Assembly (NCBI RefSeq): GCF_016820515.1
Contig: NZ_JADHDV010000026.1
Span: 1 to 49,535 of the forward strand
DNA length: 49,535 nt
Origin: Pseudoxanthomonas beigongshangi
GTDB lineage: Bacteria > Pseudomonadota > Gammaproteobacteria > Xanthomonadales > Xanthomonadaceae
Reading direction: 5' to 3'
The position numbers and the translations under genes are program-made. The stretch's first letter is position 1, and every line of letters starts with the position of its first letter. The notes below the pieces were generated by a model that saw only the letters and a program-made list of their open reading frames with translations, was not told the origin of the DNA and did no database searches. Positions 28,687-37,152 of this stretch are shown here, one piece after another.

Positions 28687-29697
28687 ATGGAAAATTCCGC
28701 TTCCGCGCCGCTTCCGCCGCCCGAGCAGGGGCGCCTGCATGCCGCGTTCACCGCGCTGAGACAGGACCTGTCGGACACCATCGTCGGCCAGGCCGCGCTC
28801 ATCGAGCGCCTGCTGATCGCGCTGCTCGCGGACGGGCATCTGCTGGTCGAGGGCGCGCCGGGCCTGGCCAAGACCACGGCGGTCCGGGCGCTGGCGGGCC
28901 GGCTGGAGGCGGACTTCGCCCGGGTCCAGTTCACCCCGGACCTCCTGCCCGCCGATCTGACCGGCACCGAGGTGTGGCGTCCCCAGGACGGCCGTTTCGA
29001 ATTCCAGCCGGGACCGATCTTCCACCCGCTGCTGCTGGCCGACGAGATCAACCGCGCGCCGGCCAAGGTGCAGTCGGCGTTGCTGGAGGCCATGGGCGAG
29101 CGCCAGGTCACGGTCGGCCGGCACACCTATCCGTTGCCGGCGCTGTTCCTGGTGATGGCGACCCAGAACCCGATCGAACAGGAAGGCACCTTCCCGCTGC
29201 CGGAAGCCCAGCTCGATCGTTTCCTGATGCACGTGCGCATCGGTTATCCCGAGGCTTCCGCGGAAGCGGAAATCCTGCGTCTGGCGCGCGAGCGCGCGCA
29301 GCAGACCCTGAAACCGGTGCCGGCCACACTGACCCGGATGCCGCAGGAAGACGTGTTCGCCGCGCGCAAGGCGGTGCTGGACCTGCATGTGGCGCCGCAA
29401 CTCGAGCGCTACCTGATCGAACTCGTGCTCGCATCGCGCGACGCCGCGCGTTACGACCCGAAATTGGCGCGGCGCATCGCATGGGGCGCGAGCCCGCGGG
29501 GTTCCATCGCGCTGGAACGCTGCGCGCGCGCGCGCGCCTGGCTGGCCGGACGCGACTACGTGACGCCGGAGGACGTGCGCGCGATCGCCCCGGACGTGCT
29601 GCGCCATCGCGTGTTGCCCAGCTACGAAGCCACCGCCGAAGGCTGGGATGGCGATCGCCTGGTCGCGGCGCTGCTCGACATCGTGCCGTTGCCCTGA
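28687..29697 (+). CDS. MoxR family AAA+ ATPase
   Basis: The 336-aa product has Walker A GAPGLAKT at residues 56-63 and Walker B LLLADEIN at 115-122, the MATQNPIEQEGTFPLPEAQLDRF sensor-1/arginine-finger region split across about 158-180, and a lid domain to the C-terminus. MoxR ATPases act as chaperones that work with VWA-domain proteins. Here it leads a six-gene run with DUF58, DUF4381, two VWA proteins and BatD, ten bases before the next gene. No clear promoter consensus was found in the 170 bases after pilQ. Confidence 0.94.
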   Translation: MENSASAPLPPPEQGRLHAAFTALRQDLSDTIVGQAALIERLLIALLADGHLLVEGAPGLAKTTAVRALAGRLEADFARVQFTPDLLPADLTGTEVWRPQDGRFEFQPGPIFHPLLLADEINRAPAKVQSALLEAMGERQVTVGRHTYPLPALFLVMATQNPIEQEGTFPLPEAQLDRFLMHVRIGYPEASAEAEILRLARERAQQTLKPVPATLTRMPQEDVFAARKAVLDLHVAPQLERYLIELVLASRDAARYDPKLARRIAWGASPRGSIALERCARARAWLAGRDYVTPEDVRAIAPDVLRHRVLPSYEATAEGWDGDRLVAALLDIVPLP

Positions 29698-29707
29698 GGG
29701 AACCGGC

Positions 29708-30610
29708 ATGGCGATCAACGGCGACGGCATCGCCCCGACCCTGGCCGAACTGGTCGCGCTGCGCGCCACCGCGCAGCGACGCAAGCCGGCGCGCCACGGT
29801 CGGCATTCGATCACCGGGCCGGCAGCGTCGACCCTGCGCGGAAGGGGGATGGAATACGCCGAATCGCGTGAGTACGTGCCCGGCGACGACGTGCGCCACA
29901 TCGACTGGCGATTGACCGCGCGCAGCGGGCGGACCCATACCAAGCTGTTCCAGGCCGAACGCGAAAGACTGACGCTGATCGTGGCCGATACCTCGCCGCT
30001 GCTGTATTTCGGCACCCGGGTACGCTTCAAATCCACCCAGGCCGCGCGCGCCGGCGCGGTGGCGGCCTGGAGCGCGATACGCGACGGTGATCGCGTCGCG
30101 GCGCTGCGCGGTACCGCCGCCGAGCCGCCGGTGCCGCCGGCGTCCGGAACGCGGGGAGCGCTGCGCGTGCTGGATGCGCTGGTGCGCTGGTACGAGCGTC
30201 CGCCCACGGACGATCAGGGACTGGCGGTCGCGCTGGATCATGCCGCGCGCCTGCTGCGGCCCGGCTCACGGATGATCGTGCTGGCCGATCCGCACAGTGT
30301 CGCGGCCATTCCGCAGAGTGACTGGCCGCGTTGGGCCGCACATCACGAGATCAGCGTGGTGATGCTGTTCGATGCGCTGGAAGCCTCGCCACCTGCGTCC
30401 GCGCTTCCGTTCCAGGCCGGTGGAAGCCGGGTGGAACTCGATCTGGCCGACGCCGCCCAGCGACAACGCTGGCAGCGGTACTTCTCGGAACCCATGCAGG
30501 CCGCGGTGCGCGGGTTGCCGCTGCGTGGCGTGCGTGCCTATGCCCTGCGTGGCGATGCGCCGAGTGAATCCTGGCTGCCCGCGGGCGCACCGACACCGCA
30601 GGTGGCCTGA
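29708..30610 (+). CDS. DUF58 domain-containing protein
   Basis: The 300-aa product carries the DUF58 signature EYVPGDDVRHIDWRLTARSG near residues 57-76 and a VWA-like fold afterwards (TLIVADTSPLLYFG). DUF58 proteins are constant partners of MoxR ATPases; their molecular activity is not established. No membrane helix is seen. It lies 10 bases after the ATPase gene and its stop overlaps the next start by one base (TGATG). Confidence 0.93.
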   Translation: MAINGDGIAPTLAELVALRATAQRRKPARHGRHSITGPAASTLRGRGMEYAESREYVPGDDVRHIDWRLTARSGRTHTKLFQAERERLTLIVADTSPLLYFGTRVRFKSTQAARAGAVAAWSAIRDGDRVAALRGTAAEPPVPPASGTRGALRVLDALVRWYERPPTDDQGLAVALDHAARLLRPGSRMIVLADPHSVAAIPQSDWPRWAAHHEISVVMLFDALEASPPASALPFQAGGSRVELDLADAAQRQRWQRYFSEPMQAAVRGLPLRGVRAYALRGDAPSESWLPAGAPTPQVA

Positions 30611-31062
30611 TGAAGCCAGCCGATCTGGTCTTGCGCGATGTCCATCTGCCGCCCACGCCGGCCTGGTGGCCGCTGGCGCCCGGTTGGTGGTTGCTGGCGG
30701 GATTGCTGGCGGTGGTCGTCGTGTTTTTCGTGGCGCGCCATTGGCGTCGAAGCCGGCGCCAGCGCCAGTGGCTGCGCTGGTTCGACGAGAGCGGCCTGGG
30801 CGACGCACCGGCCGCGCAGGTGGCGGCGATGTCCGATCTGCTGCGTCGTGCGGCGCGCGAGGCCGATTCCGGCACGACCCGCCTGTCGGGCGAAGCCTGG
30901 TTGCGGTTCCTCGATGGCGACACCGCGGGAGCGTTCTCGCAGGGGGAGGGCCGCCTGCTGCTGGATGGCGGCTATCGACGGGAAGTCGACGCCGATGCGG
31001 TCGCGCGCCTGCGTGGACTGGCGCGTGCGCGTTTCCTGCAATTGATGGCGGGCAAGCGATGA
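30610..31062 (+). CDS. DUF4381 family membrane protein
   Basis: The 150-aa product begins with a short segment LRDVHLPPTPAWWPLAPGWW, then one membrane helix (about residues 26-42), a basic stop-transfer region RHWRRSRRQRQ and a cytoplasmic helical domain. This matches DUF4381, a small single-pass protein regularly placed between DUF58 and the VWA genes of MoxR operons. Its role is unknown. It overlaps both neighbours (TGATG and ATGA). Confidence 0.88.
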   Translation: MKPADLVLRDVHLPPTPAWWPLAPGWWLLAGLLAVVVVFFVARHWRRSRRQRQWLRWFDESGLGDAPAAQVAAMSDLLRRAAREADSGTTRLSGEAWLRFLDGDTAGAFSQGEGRLLLDGGYRREVDADAVARLRGLARARFLQLMAGKR

Positions 31063-32081
31063 TCGGCGACTGGCCGCTGCTGCAGGCCTTGCGCGACGCG
31101 TACGCCGGATTCGCGTGGCCGTGGATGTGGCTGGCGTTTCCGCTTCCGTGGCTGATGCGCTGGTTGCTGCCGCCGGTCCGGAGCACCTCGGCGGCGCTGC
31201 GTGTTCCCTATGGTGGAAACCTGCAGGCCATCGCGGCGACGCATGGATTCCTGGGCAAGCGCCGGGTGGCGGCGCTGGCCTGGCTGACCTGGTTCCTGCT
31301 GTGCGCGGCGGCGGCCCGGCCGCAGACTTTCGGCGAGGCCGTCACGCCACCGCAAAGCGGACGTGACCTGATGCTGGCCGTGGACCTGTCCGGCAGCATG
31401 AGCGAGGCCGACATGGAGCTCGGCGGCAGTGTCGTGGATCGGCTGACGGCCGCCAAGGCGGTGCTCGCGGATTTCCTCGACCGCCGCGCCGGCGATCGGG
31501 TGGGCCTGCTCGTGTTCGGTCAGCGCGCCTACACGCTCACTCCGCTGACGATGGATCGGCAGAGCGTGCGCGAGCAATTGCGCGACAGCGTGGTGGGACT
31601 GGCCGGCAGGGAAACCGCGGTGGGCGATGCGATCGGCCTGGCGGTCAAGCGATTGGCGGCGCAGGAGAAAGGGCAGCGCGTACTGATCCTGCTGACCGAC
31701 GGCGTGAACACCGCCGGCATGCTCGAGCCGTTGAAGGCGGCCGAACTCGCGGCGCAGGCACGCGTGCGCGTGCACACCATCGCCTTTGGCGGCAGCGGCA
31801 TGACTTCGTTCTTCGGCATGGCGGTGCCGTTGCCGGGAGCTGGCGGAGAGGAGATCGACGAGGACACCCTGCGGCGCATCGCCAAGCAGACCGGCGGGCG
31901 CTTCTTCCGCGCACGCGATATCGAGCAGCTGGCGAGCATCTATGCGGAGCTGGACCGCCTGGAACCTGTGGAACTGCCCGGTGAACAGGTGCGTCCGCGC
32001 GTCGAGCGCTATCCGCTGCCGCTGGCGGCAGCGCTGTGCGTGGGATTGCTCGCCTTCGCATTGCCACGGAGGCACGCATGA
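31059..32081 (+). CDS. VWA domain-containing membrane protein (BatA-like)
   Basis: The 340-aa product has membrane helices at both ends (about 17-38, 70-85 and 318-336) and a von Willebrand factor A domain between. The metal-ion-dependent adhesion site is complete: DLSGS at 109-113, a threonine in RETAVGDAI and an aspartate in LLTDGVNTAG. It is the first of two VWA proteins, as in the Bacteroides Bat (aerotolerance) operon. The predicted site is the inner membrane with the VWA domain on one face; the orientation is not proven. Overlaps on both sides (ATGA) indicate coupled translation. Confidence 0.92.
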   Translation: MIGDWPLLQALRDAYAGFAWPWMWLAFPLPWLMRWLLPPVRSTSAALRVPYGGNLQAIAATHGFLGKRRVAALAWLTWFLLCAAAARPQTFGEAVTPPQSGRDLMLAVDLSGSMSEADMELGGSVVDRLTAAKAVLADFLDRRAGDRVGLLVFGQRAYTLTPLTMDRQSVREQLRDSVVGLAGRETAVGDAIGLAVKRLAAQEKGQRVLILLTDGVNTAGMLEPLKAAELAAQARVRVHTIAFGGSGMTSFFGMAVPLPGAGGEEIDEDTLRRIAKQTGGRFFRARDIEQLASIYAELDRLEPVELPGEQVRPRVERYPLPLAAALCVGLLAFALPRRHA

Positions 32082-33829
32082 CGACATGGATGGAATCGCT
32101 GCATTTCCTGCGTCCGCAGTTGCTGTGGTTGTTGCTGCTGGCGCCGCTGATCGGCGCGGGTTGGCGGCTGCGCCAACGGCGGGCGAATGTCTGGCGGCAG
32201 GCGGTGGATGCGCACCTGCTGCCGCACCTGCTCGCCGGCGCGGGACGCGCCGGATGGATCGCGCCGATCCTGCTGGCGCTGGGTTTCGCGATGGCGATAG
32301 TGGCGTTGGCCGGACCGAGCTGGCGCCAGGGCGAACAGCCATTGTGGGAACAACGCGCTCCGCTGGTGATCGCCCTGGATCTGTCCAGCGCCAGTGAAGC
32401 CGCTGATCTGCCGCCGTCGCGCCTGTTGCAGGCGCGCGGCAAGCTGGCCACGTTGCTGCGCCAGCGCCAAGGTGGGCAGGTGGCGCTGGTGGCGTACGCG
32501 GGCGATGCGTTCACGGTGGCGCCGTTGACCGAAGACGCGGACAACGTCGCATTGTTCCTCGACGCGCTGTCTCCCGACGTCATGCCGGCCGATGGGCAGC
32601 GGATGGATCGTGCGATTGAGGGGGCGGCGCGGCTGCTGAAGCAAGCGGGTTTCGACCGCGGCGAGATCCTGCTGATGGCGGATCATGCGGACGCGGCCGC
32701 GCTCGAAGCGGCGGCCCGGGCGTCCCGGCAGGGCTATCGTGTTTCCGTGCTGGGCCTGGGCAGCGAAGCCGGAGCGGCCTACCGCGCGCGCGATGGCGCG
32801 CTGGCCCGGACACGGCTGGATGCGGCGTCGTTGCGCCAGCTCGCGCAGCGCGGAGGCGGACGTTTCGAGGTACTGGCGCGCGAGAGTACGGATCTGGAAG
32901 CGCTCGGCGTGCTGGCGCCGGACAGCATCGACGCCGCCAGTCCATCCGGTACGCGCGGCAAGGCGTGGCTGGACGAGGGTTACTGGTTGTTGCCTCCGTT
33001 GATGCTGCTGATGCTGCTCGCCTTCCGTCGTGGCGCCGCATTGATGCTGCTCGCCGGTTGTTCGTTGCTGTGGGCACAGCCTTCTCAGGCCGCCGACGGC
33101 AACTGGTGGCGCCGTGCGGATCAGCAGCAGCACGCGCGGATGGAACAGGGCGTGCAGGCCTACCGCAAGGGCGACTTCGCCGCGGCGGAACAGGCGTTCG
33201 CCGGTCAGGACAATGCCGAAGCGCAGTACAACCTCGGCAACGCGCTGGCCAAGCAGGGCCGCTACGACGAGGCCATCGGCGCCTACGACAGGGCGTTGCA
33301 GCGGCAGCCGGGCATGCAGGATGCGATTGCCAACCGCCGCGCGGTCGAACAGGCGCGGCAACGCCAGCAAGGGCAGGGACAGCAGGGCAAGAATTCCTCC
33401 GATCGCGGCGCCGGCAACGCCGGCGCTTCGCCGAACGCTTCGCGCGCGGCGAACAATGCCGCCGCCTCGCAGCAGCAGGGACAGCCACCACCGGCGACAC
33501 CCGGCAAACCGCCGCAGCCGCAAGCGGATTCGGCGCAATCCCCGGCGCGGACGGCCTCGCAGCCGCCGGATTCACCCGCGAATCCGCAGGCCCAGCAGGC
33601 CGCCGACGCGGCCCAGCGCGAGCGCATGCGCCAGGCGCTCGCGCGGCAGCCGGAAAAGCGTGACGGCAAGGCTTCGACGGGCCAGGCCGCCGCCGACGAG
33701 ACGCCCGCCGAACGCGAGCGCCGCCAGGCACTGCAGGCCTGGTTGAAGCGGGTGCCGGATGATCCGGGCGGATTGCTGAAGGCCAAATTCCAGCTGGAAC
33801 ACGAACGTCGGATGAGGGAAGGGCAATGA
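32078..33829 (+). CDS. VWA and TPR domain protein (BatB-BatC-like fusion)
   Basis: The 583-aa product has N-terminal membrane helices (about 13-28 and 60-79) and a VWA domain from about 95. Its adhesion site is degenerate: DLSSAS at 101-106 in place of DxSxS, so metal binding is doubtful. After a membrane helix near 308-330 come TPR motifs (about 350-425, with AEAQYNLGNALAKQGRYDEAIGAYDRAL split over two helices), then a long Gln/Pro/Ala/Asn-rich linker (about 430-545) and a charged helical tail. In Bacteroides the VWA (BatB) and TPR (BatC) parts are separate proteins, so this is a fusion. It overlaps BatA-like and BatD-like genes by ATGA. Confidence 0.92.
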   Translation: MTTWMESLHFLRPQLLWLLLLAPLIGAGWRLRQRRANVWRQAVDAHLLPHLLAGAGRAGWIAPILLALGFAMAIVALAGPSWRQGEQPLWEQRAPLVIALDLSSASEAADLPPSRLLQARGKLATLLRQRQGGQVALVAYAGDAFTVAPLTEDADNVALFLDALSPDVMPADGQRMDRAIEGAARLLKQAGFDRGEILLMADHADAAALEAAARASRQGYRVSVLGLGSEAGAAYRARDGALARTRLDAASLRQLAQRGGGRFEVLARESTDLEALGVLAPDSIDAASPSGTRGKAWLDEGYWLLPPLMLLMLLAFRRGAALMLLAGCSLLWAQPSQAADGNWWRRADQQQHARMEQGVQAYRKGDFAAAEQAFAGQDNAEAQYNLGNALAKQGRYDEAIGAYDRALQRQPGMQDAIANRRAVEQARQRQQGQGQQGKNSSDRGAGNAGASPNASRAANNAAASQQQGQPPPATPGKPPQPQADSAQSPARTASQPPDSPANPQAQQAADAAQRERMRQALARQPEKRDGKASTGQAAADETPAERERRQALQAWLKRVPDDPGGLLKAKFQLEHERRMREGQ

Positions 33830-35484
33830 GAGCGTGGTGGCGACATCCGATCGGCGTGTTGATGTGGCTCGTGCTGGCATTGGCCGCATGGCCGGCGCAG
33901 GCGCAGGTAGAGGCGCGCCTGGATCGCAACCCGATCGATCTCGGTGACACGGTGGCGCTGACCGTCCAGTCGACGGGCGCGGCGTCGGCGCCGGATCTCA
34001 CGCCGCTGATGCAGGACTTCGAATTGCTGGACCAGAGCAGCGGCCGCTCGTTCGAAATGATCAACGGCGCCAGCGCTTCGCGGGTGACCTACCAGATCAC
34101 GCTGCGGCCGCGCCGCGAAGGCAATCTGGTCATTCCCGCCTTGCAGGTCGGAAAACAGCGCACCGCGCCCATCGCGCTGACCGTCCGGCCCGCGCCGCCG
34201 GTCGCCACGCGCGCGGGCAATGCCGATGTGTTCCTGGAAACCGAAGTGGACGACGCCACGCCCTATGTCCAGCAGAGCGTGGGCGTGGTGCTGCGCCTGT
34301 TCTATGGCGTACCGCTGGTGTCCGGCGAACTGGATCTGGACGCGCCGGATGGCGCGGTGCTGCAGAAGATCGGCGACGACGTGCAAGGCAGCCGGGAGAT
34401 CAACGGCCGTCGCTATAACCTGATCGAAAGGCGCTTCCTGCTGGTGCCCGAGCGCAGTGGAACCGTGACCCTGCCGGCGCCCCGGTTCAACGGGCGCGGC
34501 GCGGGCGGCTGGTTCGACGATCTGGTCGGCAACGGGCGGCGTGAGTTGCGGGTTGCCGGTGCGCCGCGCGCACTGGTGGTGCGCGCGCAGCCACCGGGAG
34601 CCCCGCAACCCTGGCTGCCGCTGCGGGATCTGCGCCTACGCTATGTCGGCGCGCCCACGGCGGCGCGGGTGGGCGAGGCGGCGACGCTGGTCGTGGAAGG
34701 CGTTGCCGAGGGCGCCACGCGGGCGCAGCTTCCGGAGATGCCGGTGCCATCGGTGCCGGGCGCGCAGGTATTCGCCGAACCGATTCAATATGACGAGACC
34801 TTCACTGGCGGCACGCCGCAGGTGAAGTGGACCCAGCGCTATGCGGTGGTGCCGGATCGCCCGGGACGCCTGATGGTGTCGGGGCTGGGAATTCCCTGGT
34901 GGGACGTGGCGGCCAGCGCGGCGAAAACGGCCCGGTTGCCGGATCTGCCGTTGCAGGTGGCCGCCGGCGCGCCCGCCCCTGCGGCCACCGTGCCCGGTGC
35001 CGCGCCCGCCACGCTGATCGGCCCGGCGGGGAACGGCCGCGCGCTCGCGGGCGATGGCGTCTGGCCATGGCTGGCGGTGGCGTTCGCGGTGCTCTGGCTG
35101 ATCACCCTGGTATGGGCGCTCCAGCGCCGGCGTGCTCCCGCGCCGGCGCCGGCGCATGACGGCGCCGCTCGCACGGCGCCGGCCCCTCGCCATGCGTTGC
35201 CGGATCTCAAGCGCGCGCTGGATACCGGCAGCCTGGACGAGGTGGGCGAAGTGCTGCGCGGCATGGTCAGCCCGCCCGCGGCGGATCTGGACGAACTCGT
35301 GCGGCGCCTGCAACCGCCCGCGCAACGCGATGCGGTGGAACAATTGCGGCGGGCCCGATGGGCCGATGGCGACGGCAGTGCCGCCCGCGGCGCGCTGAGA
35401 ACGGCATTCGCCGACGGTCCCCGCTGGCATGAGGACGTGACACCGCCGCGGGCGCCGTTGCCGCCGTTGTATCCACCGGCCTGA
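33826..35484 (+). CDS. BatD family protein
   Basis: The 552-aa product has a signal peptide (about 1-26, ending AQAQ), followed by repeated beta-sandwich domains (LDRNPIDLGDTVALTVQ at the start) typical of BatD/oxygen-tolerance proteins. One membrane helix lies near 410-430 (WPWLAVAFAVLWLITLVWAL), and a cytoplasmic helical tail follows. The bulk is expected to be periplasmic. It is the last gene of the MoxR operon. Its function is inferred only from the family: Bat genes affect aerotolerance and envelope robustness in some bacteria. Confidence 0.9.
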   Translation: MRAWWRHPIGVLMWLVLALAAWPAQAQVEARLDRNPIDLGDTVALTVQSTGAASAPDLTPLMQDFELLDQSSGRSFEMINGASASRVTYQITLRPRREGNLVIPALQVGKQRTAPIALTVRPAPPVATRAGNADVFLETEVDDATPYVQQSVGVVLRLFYGVPLVSGELDLDAPDGAVLQKIGDDVQGSREINGRRYNLIERRFLLVPERSGTVTLPAPRFNGRGAGGWFDDLVGNGRRELRVAGAPRALVVRAQPPGAPQPWLPLRDLRLRYVGAPTAARVGEAATLVVEGVAEGATRAQLPEMPVPSVPGAQVFAEPIQYDETFTGGTPQVKWTQRYAVVPDRPGRLMVSGLGIPWWDVAASAAKTARLPDLPLQVAAGAPAPAATVPGAAPATLIGPAGNGRALAGDGVWPWLAVAFAVLWLITLVWALQRRRAPAPAPAHDGAARTAPAPRHALPDLKRALDTGSLDEVGEVLRGMVSPPAADLDELVRRLQPPAQRDAVEQLRRARWADGDGSAARGALRTAFADGPRWHEDVTPPRAPLPPLYPPA

Positions 35485-35534
35485 GCGGATTGACGCAGGC
35501 GCACAACGGCCGGCCCGGGCAGGTTTGCTAAGCT

Positions 35535-35558
35535 GGATGCTTCGTTCCGAAGGCATCC
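35535..35558 (+). promoter_or_regulatory. Hairpin covering the Shine-Dalgarno of the DAACS transporter gene
   Basis: GGATGC pairs with GCATCC and TTCG with CGAA across a 3-base loop, with one bulged G. The only Shine-Dalgarno-like stretch (GAAGG, 35549-35553) is inside the 3' arm, and the ATG starts three bases after the hairpin. The structure would be expected to restrict ribosome access. Confidence 0.45.
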
Positions 35559-35561
35559 CTC

Positions 35562-36926
35562 ATGACCGAAGCCCCGACCACCGGCAAGAACAAGCTACCG
35601 CTGCACTGGAAAATGGCGATCGGTTTCATCGCCGGCCTGGCAATGGGATTGCTGGTGTACATGACGGGAATCGGCCAGCTGACCGCCGCCGGCACCGGCA
35701 ATCCGGCCTGCGTCGCCGGGGCCGCCGATCTGCCCTGGCAGTGCATGCCATGGGTGCAGCTGATCACCAGTTACGTGACCGGGCCGATTGGCCAGCTGTT
35801 CCTCAATCTCATCTTCATGCTGGTGGTGCCTCTGCTGTTCTCGGCGCTGGTGGTCGGCGTTTCCGAGATGGGCGATATCCGGGCGTTCGGCCGGGTAGGC
35901 TGGCGTACCCTGGGCTACACCGTGCTGATGTCGTCCATCGCGGTGGTGCTGGGCCTGCTGTTGGTCAACTGGTTGCAACCGGGCAGCGGCATTGACCGCG
36001 AGACCGCGCAGCACCTGCTGGCCGAGGGGGCGCAACGCGCCAGCGCCATCGTCGCCAGCACGCACGAGCAGCCGCACGGGCTCGACATGCTGCTGTCGAT
36101 CGTGCCGGACAACGTCATCAAGGCGGCCGCCGACAACACCATCCTGGCGGTGATGTTCTTCGCCCTGATGCTGGGCATCGGCATGGTGCTGACGCCCGGC
36201 AAGGCCACCGATACGCTGCGCGAGGGCATCCAGGGTCTGTTCGACGTGTCGATGACCCTGATCGGCCTGGTGATCCGCCTGGCCCCGTACGCGGTGTTCT
36301 GCTTCATGTTCGACCTGGCCGCGAAGTTCGGCTGGGACCTGTTGTTCAAGCTCGCCAGCTATGTCGGCGTGGTGGTGCTGGCGTTGGCCCTGCACCTGTT
36401 CGTGGTCTATTCGATCGCGTTGCGCGCGATCGGCGGCTACTCGCCACGCGCGTTCTTCCGCGGCACCCAGGAAGCGATGGTGCTGGCGTTCTCCACCGCG
36501 TCCAGCAACGCCACCCTGCCGACCTCGCTGCGGGTGGCGGAAGAGAAGCTCGGCCTGCCGCCGCGGATCTCGCGCTTCGTGCTGACCGTCGGCGCCACCG
36601 CCAACCAGAACGGCACCGCGTTGTTCGAGGGCGTGACGGTGATCTTCCTGGCCCAGTTCTTCGGCGTGGACCTGACCCTGTTCCAGCAGGTGCTGGTGAT
36701 GCTGGTGTGCATCCTCGGCGGCATCGGCACGGCCGGCGTGCCGTCTGGCTCGCTGCCGGTGGTGGCGATGATCTGCGGCATGGTCGGCGTACCGCCGCAG
36801 GGCATCGGCCTGATCCTGGGCGTCAACCATTTCCTCGACATGTGCCGCACCACCCTCAACGTCACCGGCGACATCGCGATCGCGGCGATGGTGTCCAAGG
36901 GCGAAACCGATCGCGGGCACACCTGA
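35562..36926 (+). CDS. Dicarboxylate/amino acid:cation symporter (DAACS family)
   Basis: The 454-aa product is a multi-pass inner-membrane transporter of the DctA/GltP/GltT type. Family signatures are the serine-rich hairpin STASSNATLPTSL (near 307-319), the NMDGT-like ion site GATANQNGTALFEG (near 343-356), and the substrate-binding helix LDMCRTTLNVTGD near 425-437, whose Asp and Arg positions contact acidic substrates. The arginine in DMCRTTLNV is typical of dicarboxylate/acidic amino acid transporters. C4-dicarboxylate versus glutamate/aspartate cannot be decided here. It is a single gene between the Bat operon and a strong terminator. Confidence 0.93.
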   Translation: MTEAPTTGKNKLPLHWKMAIGFIAGLAMGLLVYMTGIGQLTAAGTGNPACVAGAADLPWQCMPWVQLITSYVTGPIGQLFLNLIFMLVVPLLFSALVVGVSEMGDIRAFGRVGWRTLGYTVLMSSIAVVLGLLLVNWLQPGSGIDRETAQHLLAEGAQRASAIVASTHEQPHGLDMLLSIVPDNVIKAAADNTILAVMFFALMLGIGMVLTPGKATDTLREGIQGLFDVSMTLIGLVIRLAPYAVFCFMFDLAAKFGWDLLFKLASYVGVVVLALALHLFVVYSIALRAIGGYSPRAFFRGTQEAMVLAFSTASSNATLPTSLRVAEEKLGLPPRISRFVLTVGATANQNGTALFEGVTVIFLAQFFGVDLTLFQQVLVMLVCILGGIGTAGVPSGSLPVVAMICGMVGVPPQGIGLILGVNHFLDMCRTTLNVTGDIAIAAMVSKGETDRGHT

Positions 36927-36952
36927 GTTCGTGATCCGGCCGAATCCGCTCC

Positions 36953-36987
36953 CGACGCCCCGCCAATCGCGGGGCGTCGGCGTTTCG
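36953..36987 (+). terminator. Intrinsic terminator after the DAACS transporter
   Basis: A perfect 11-bp stem (CGACGCCCCGC/GCGGGGCGTCG) with a 5-base loop is followed by GCGTTTCG. The T-run is short. Confidence 0.65.
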
Positions 36988-37152
36988 TGGCCGGGAAACA
37001 CTGAAGACAGGAAATCCTGGGTCCCCGCAAGTCACTGATTCAAGGGGGGATTCGGTTGGCCGGGCGATGCCGCCGTTTCTGCCCGGCCGCCGGTCTATGG
37101 GACAATGGGCGGCCCGCATTCCGGCGCGCCACTCCAAAGCCCCGAACTCCCC

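Noticed and set aside
33350-33700. Gln/Pro/Ala-rich repeats as a DNA repeat array
   Set aside because: It is low-complexity protein linker in the VWA-TPR gene without regular unit length; no CRISPR-like or tandem DNA repeat.
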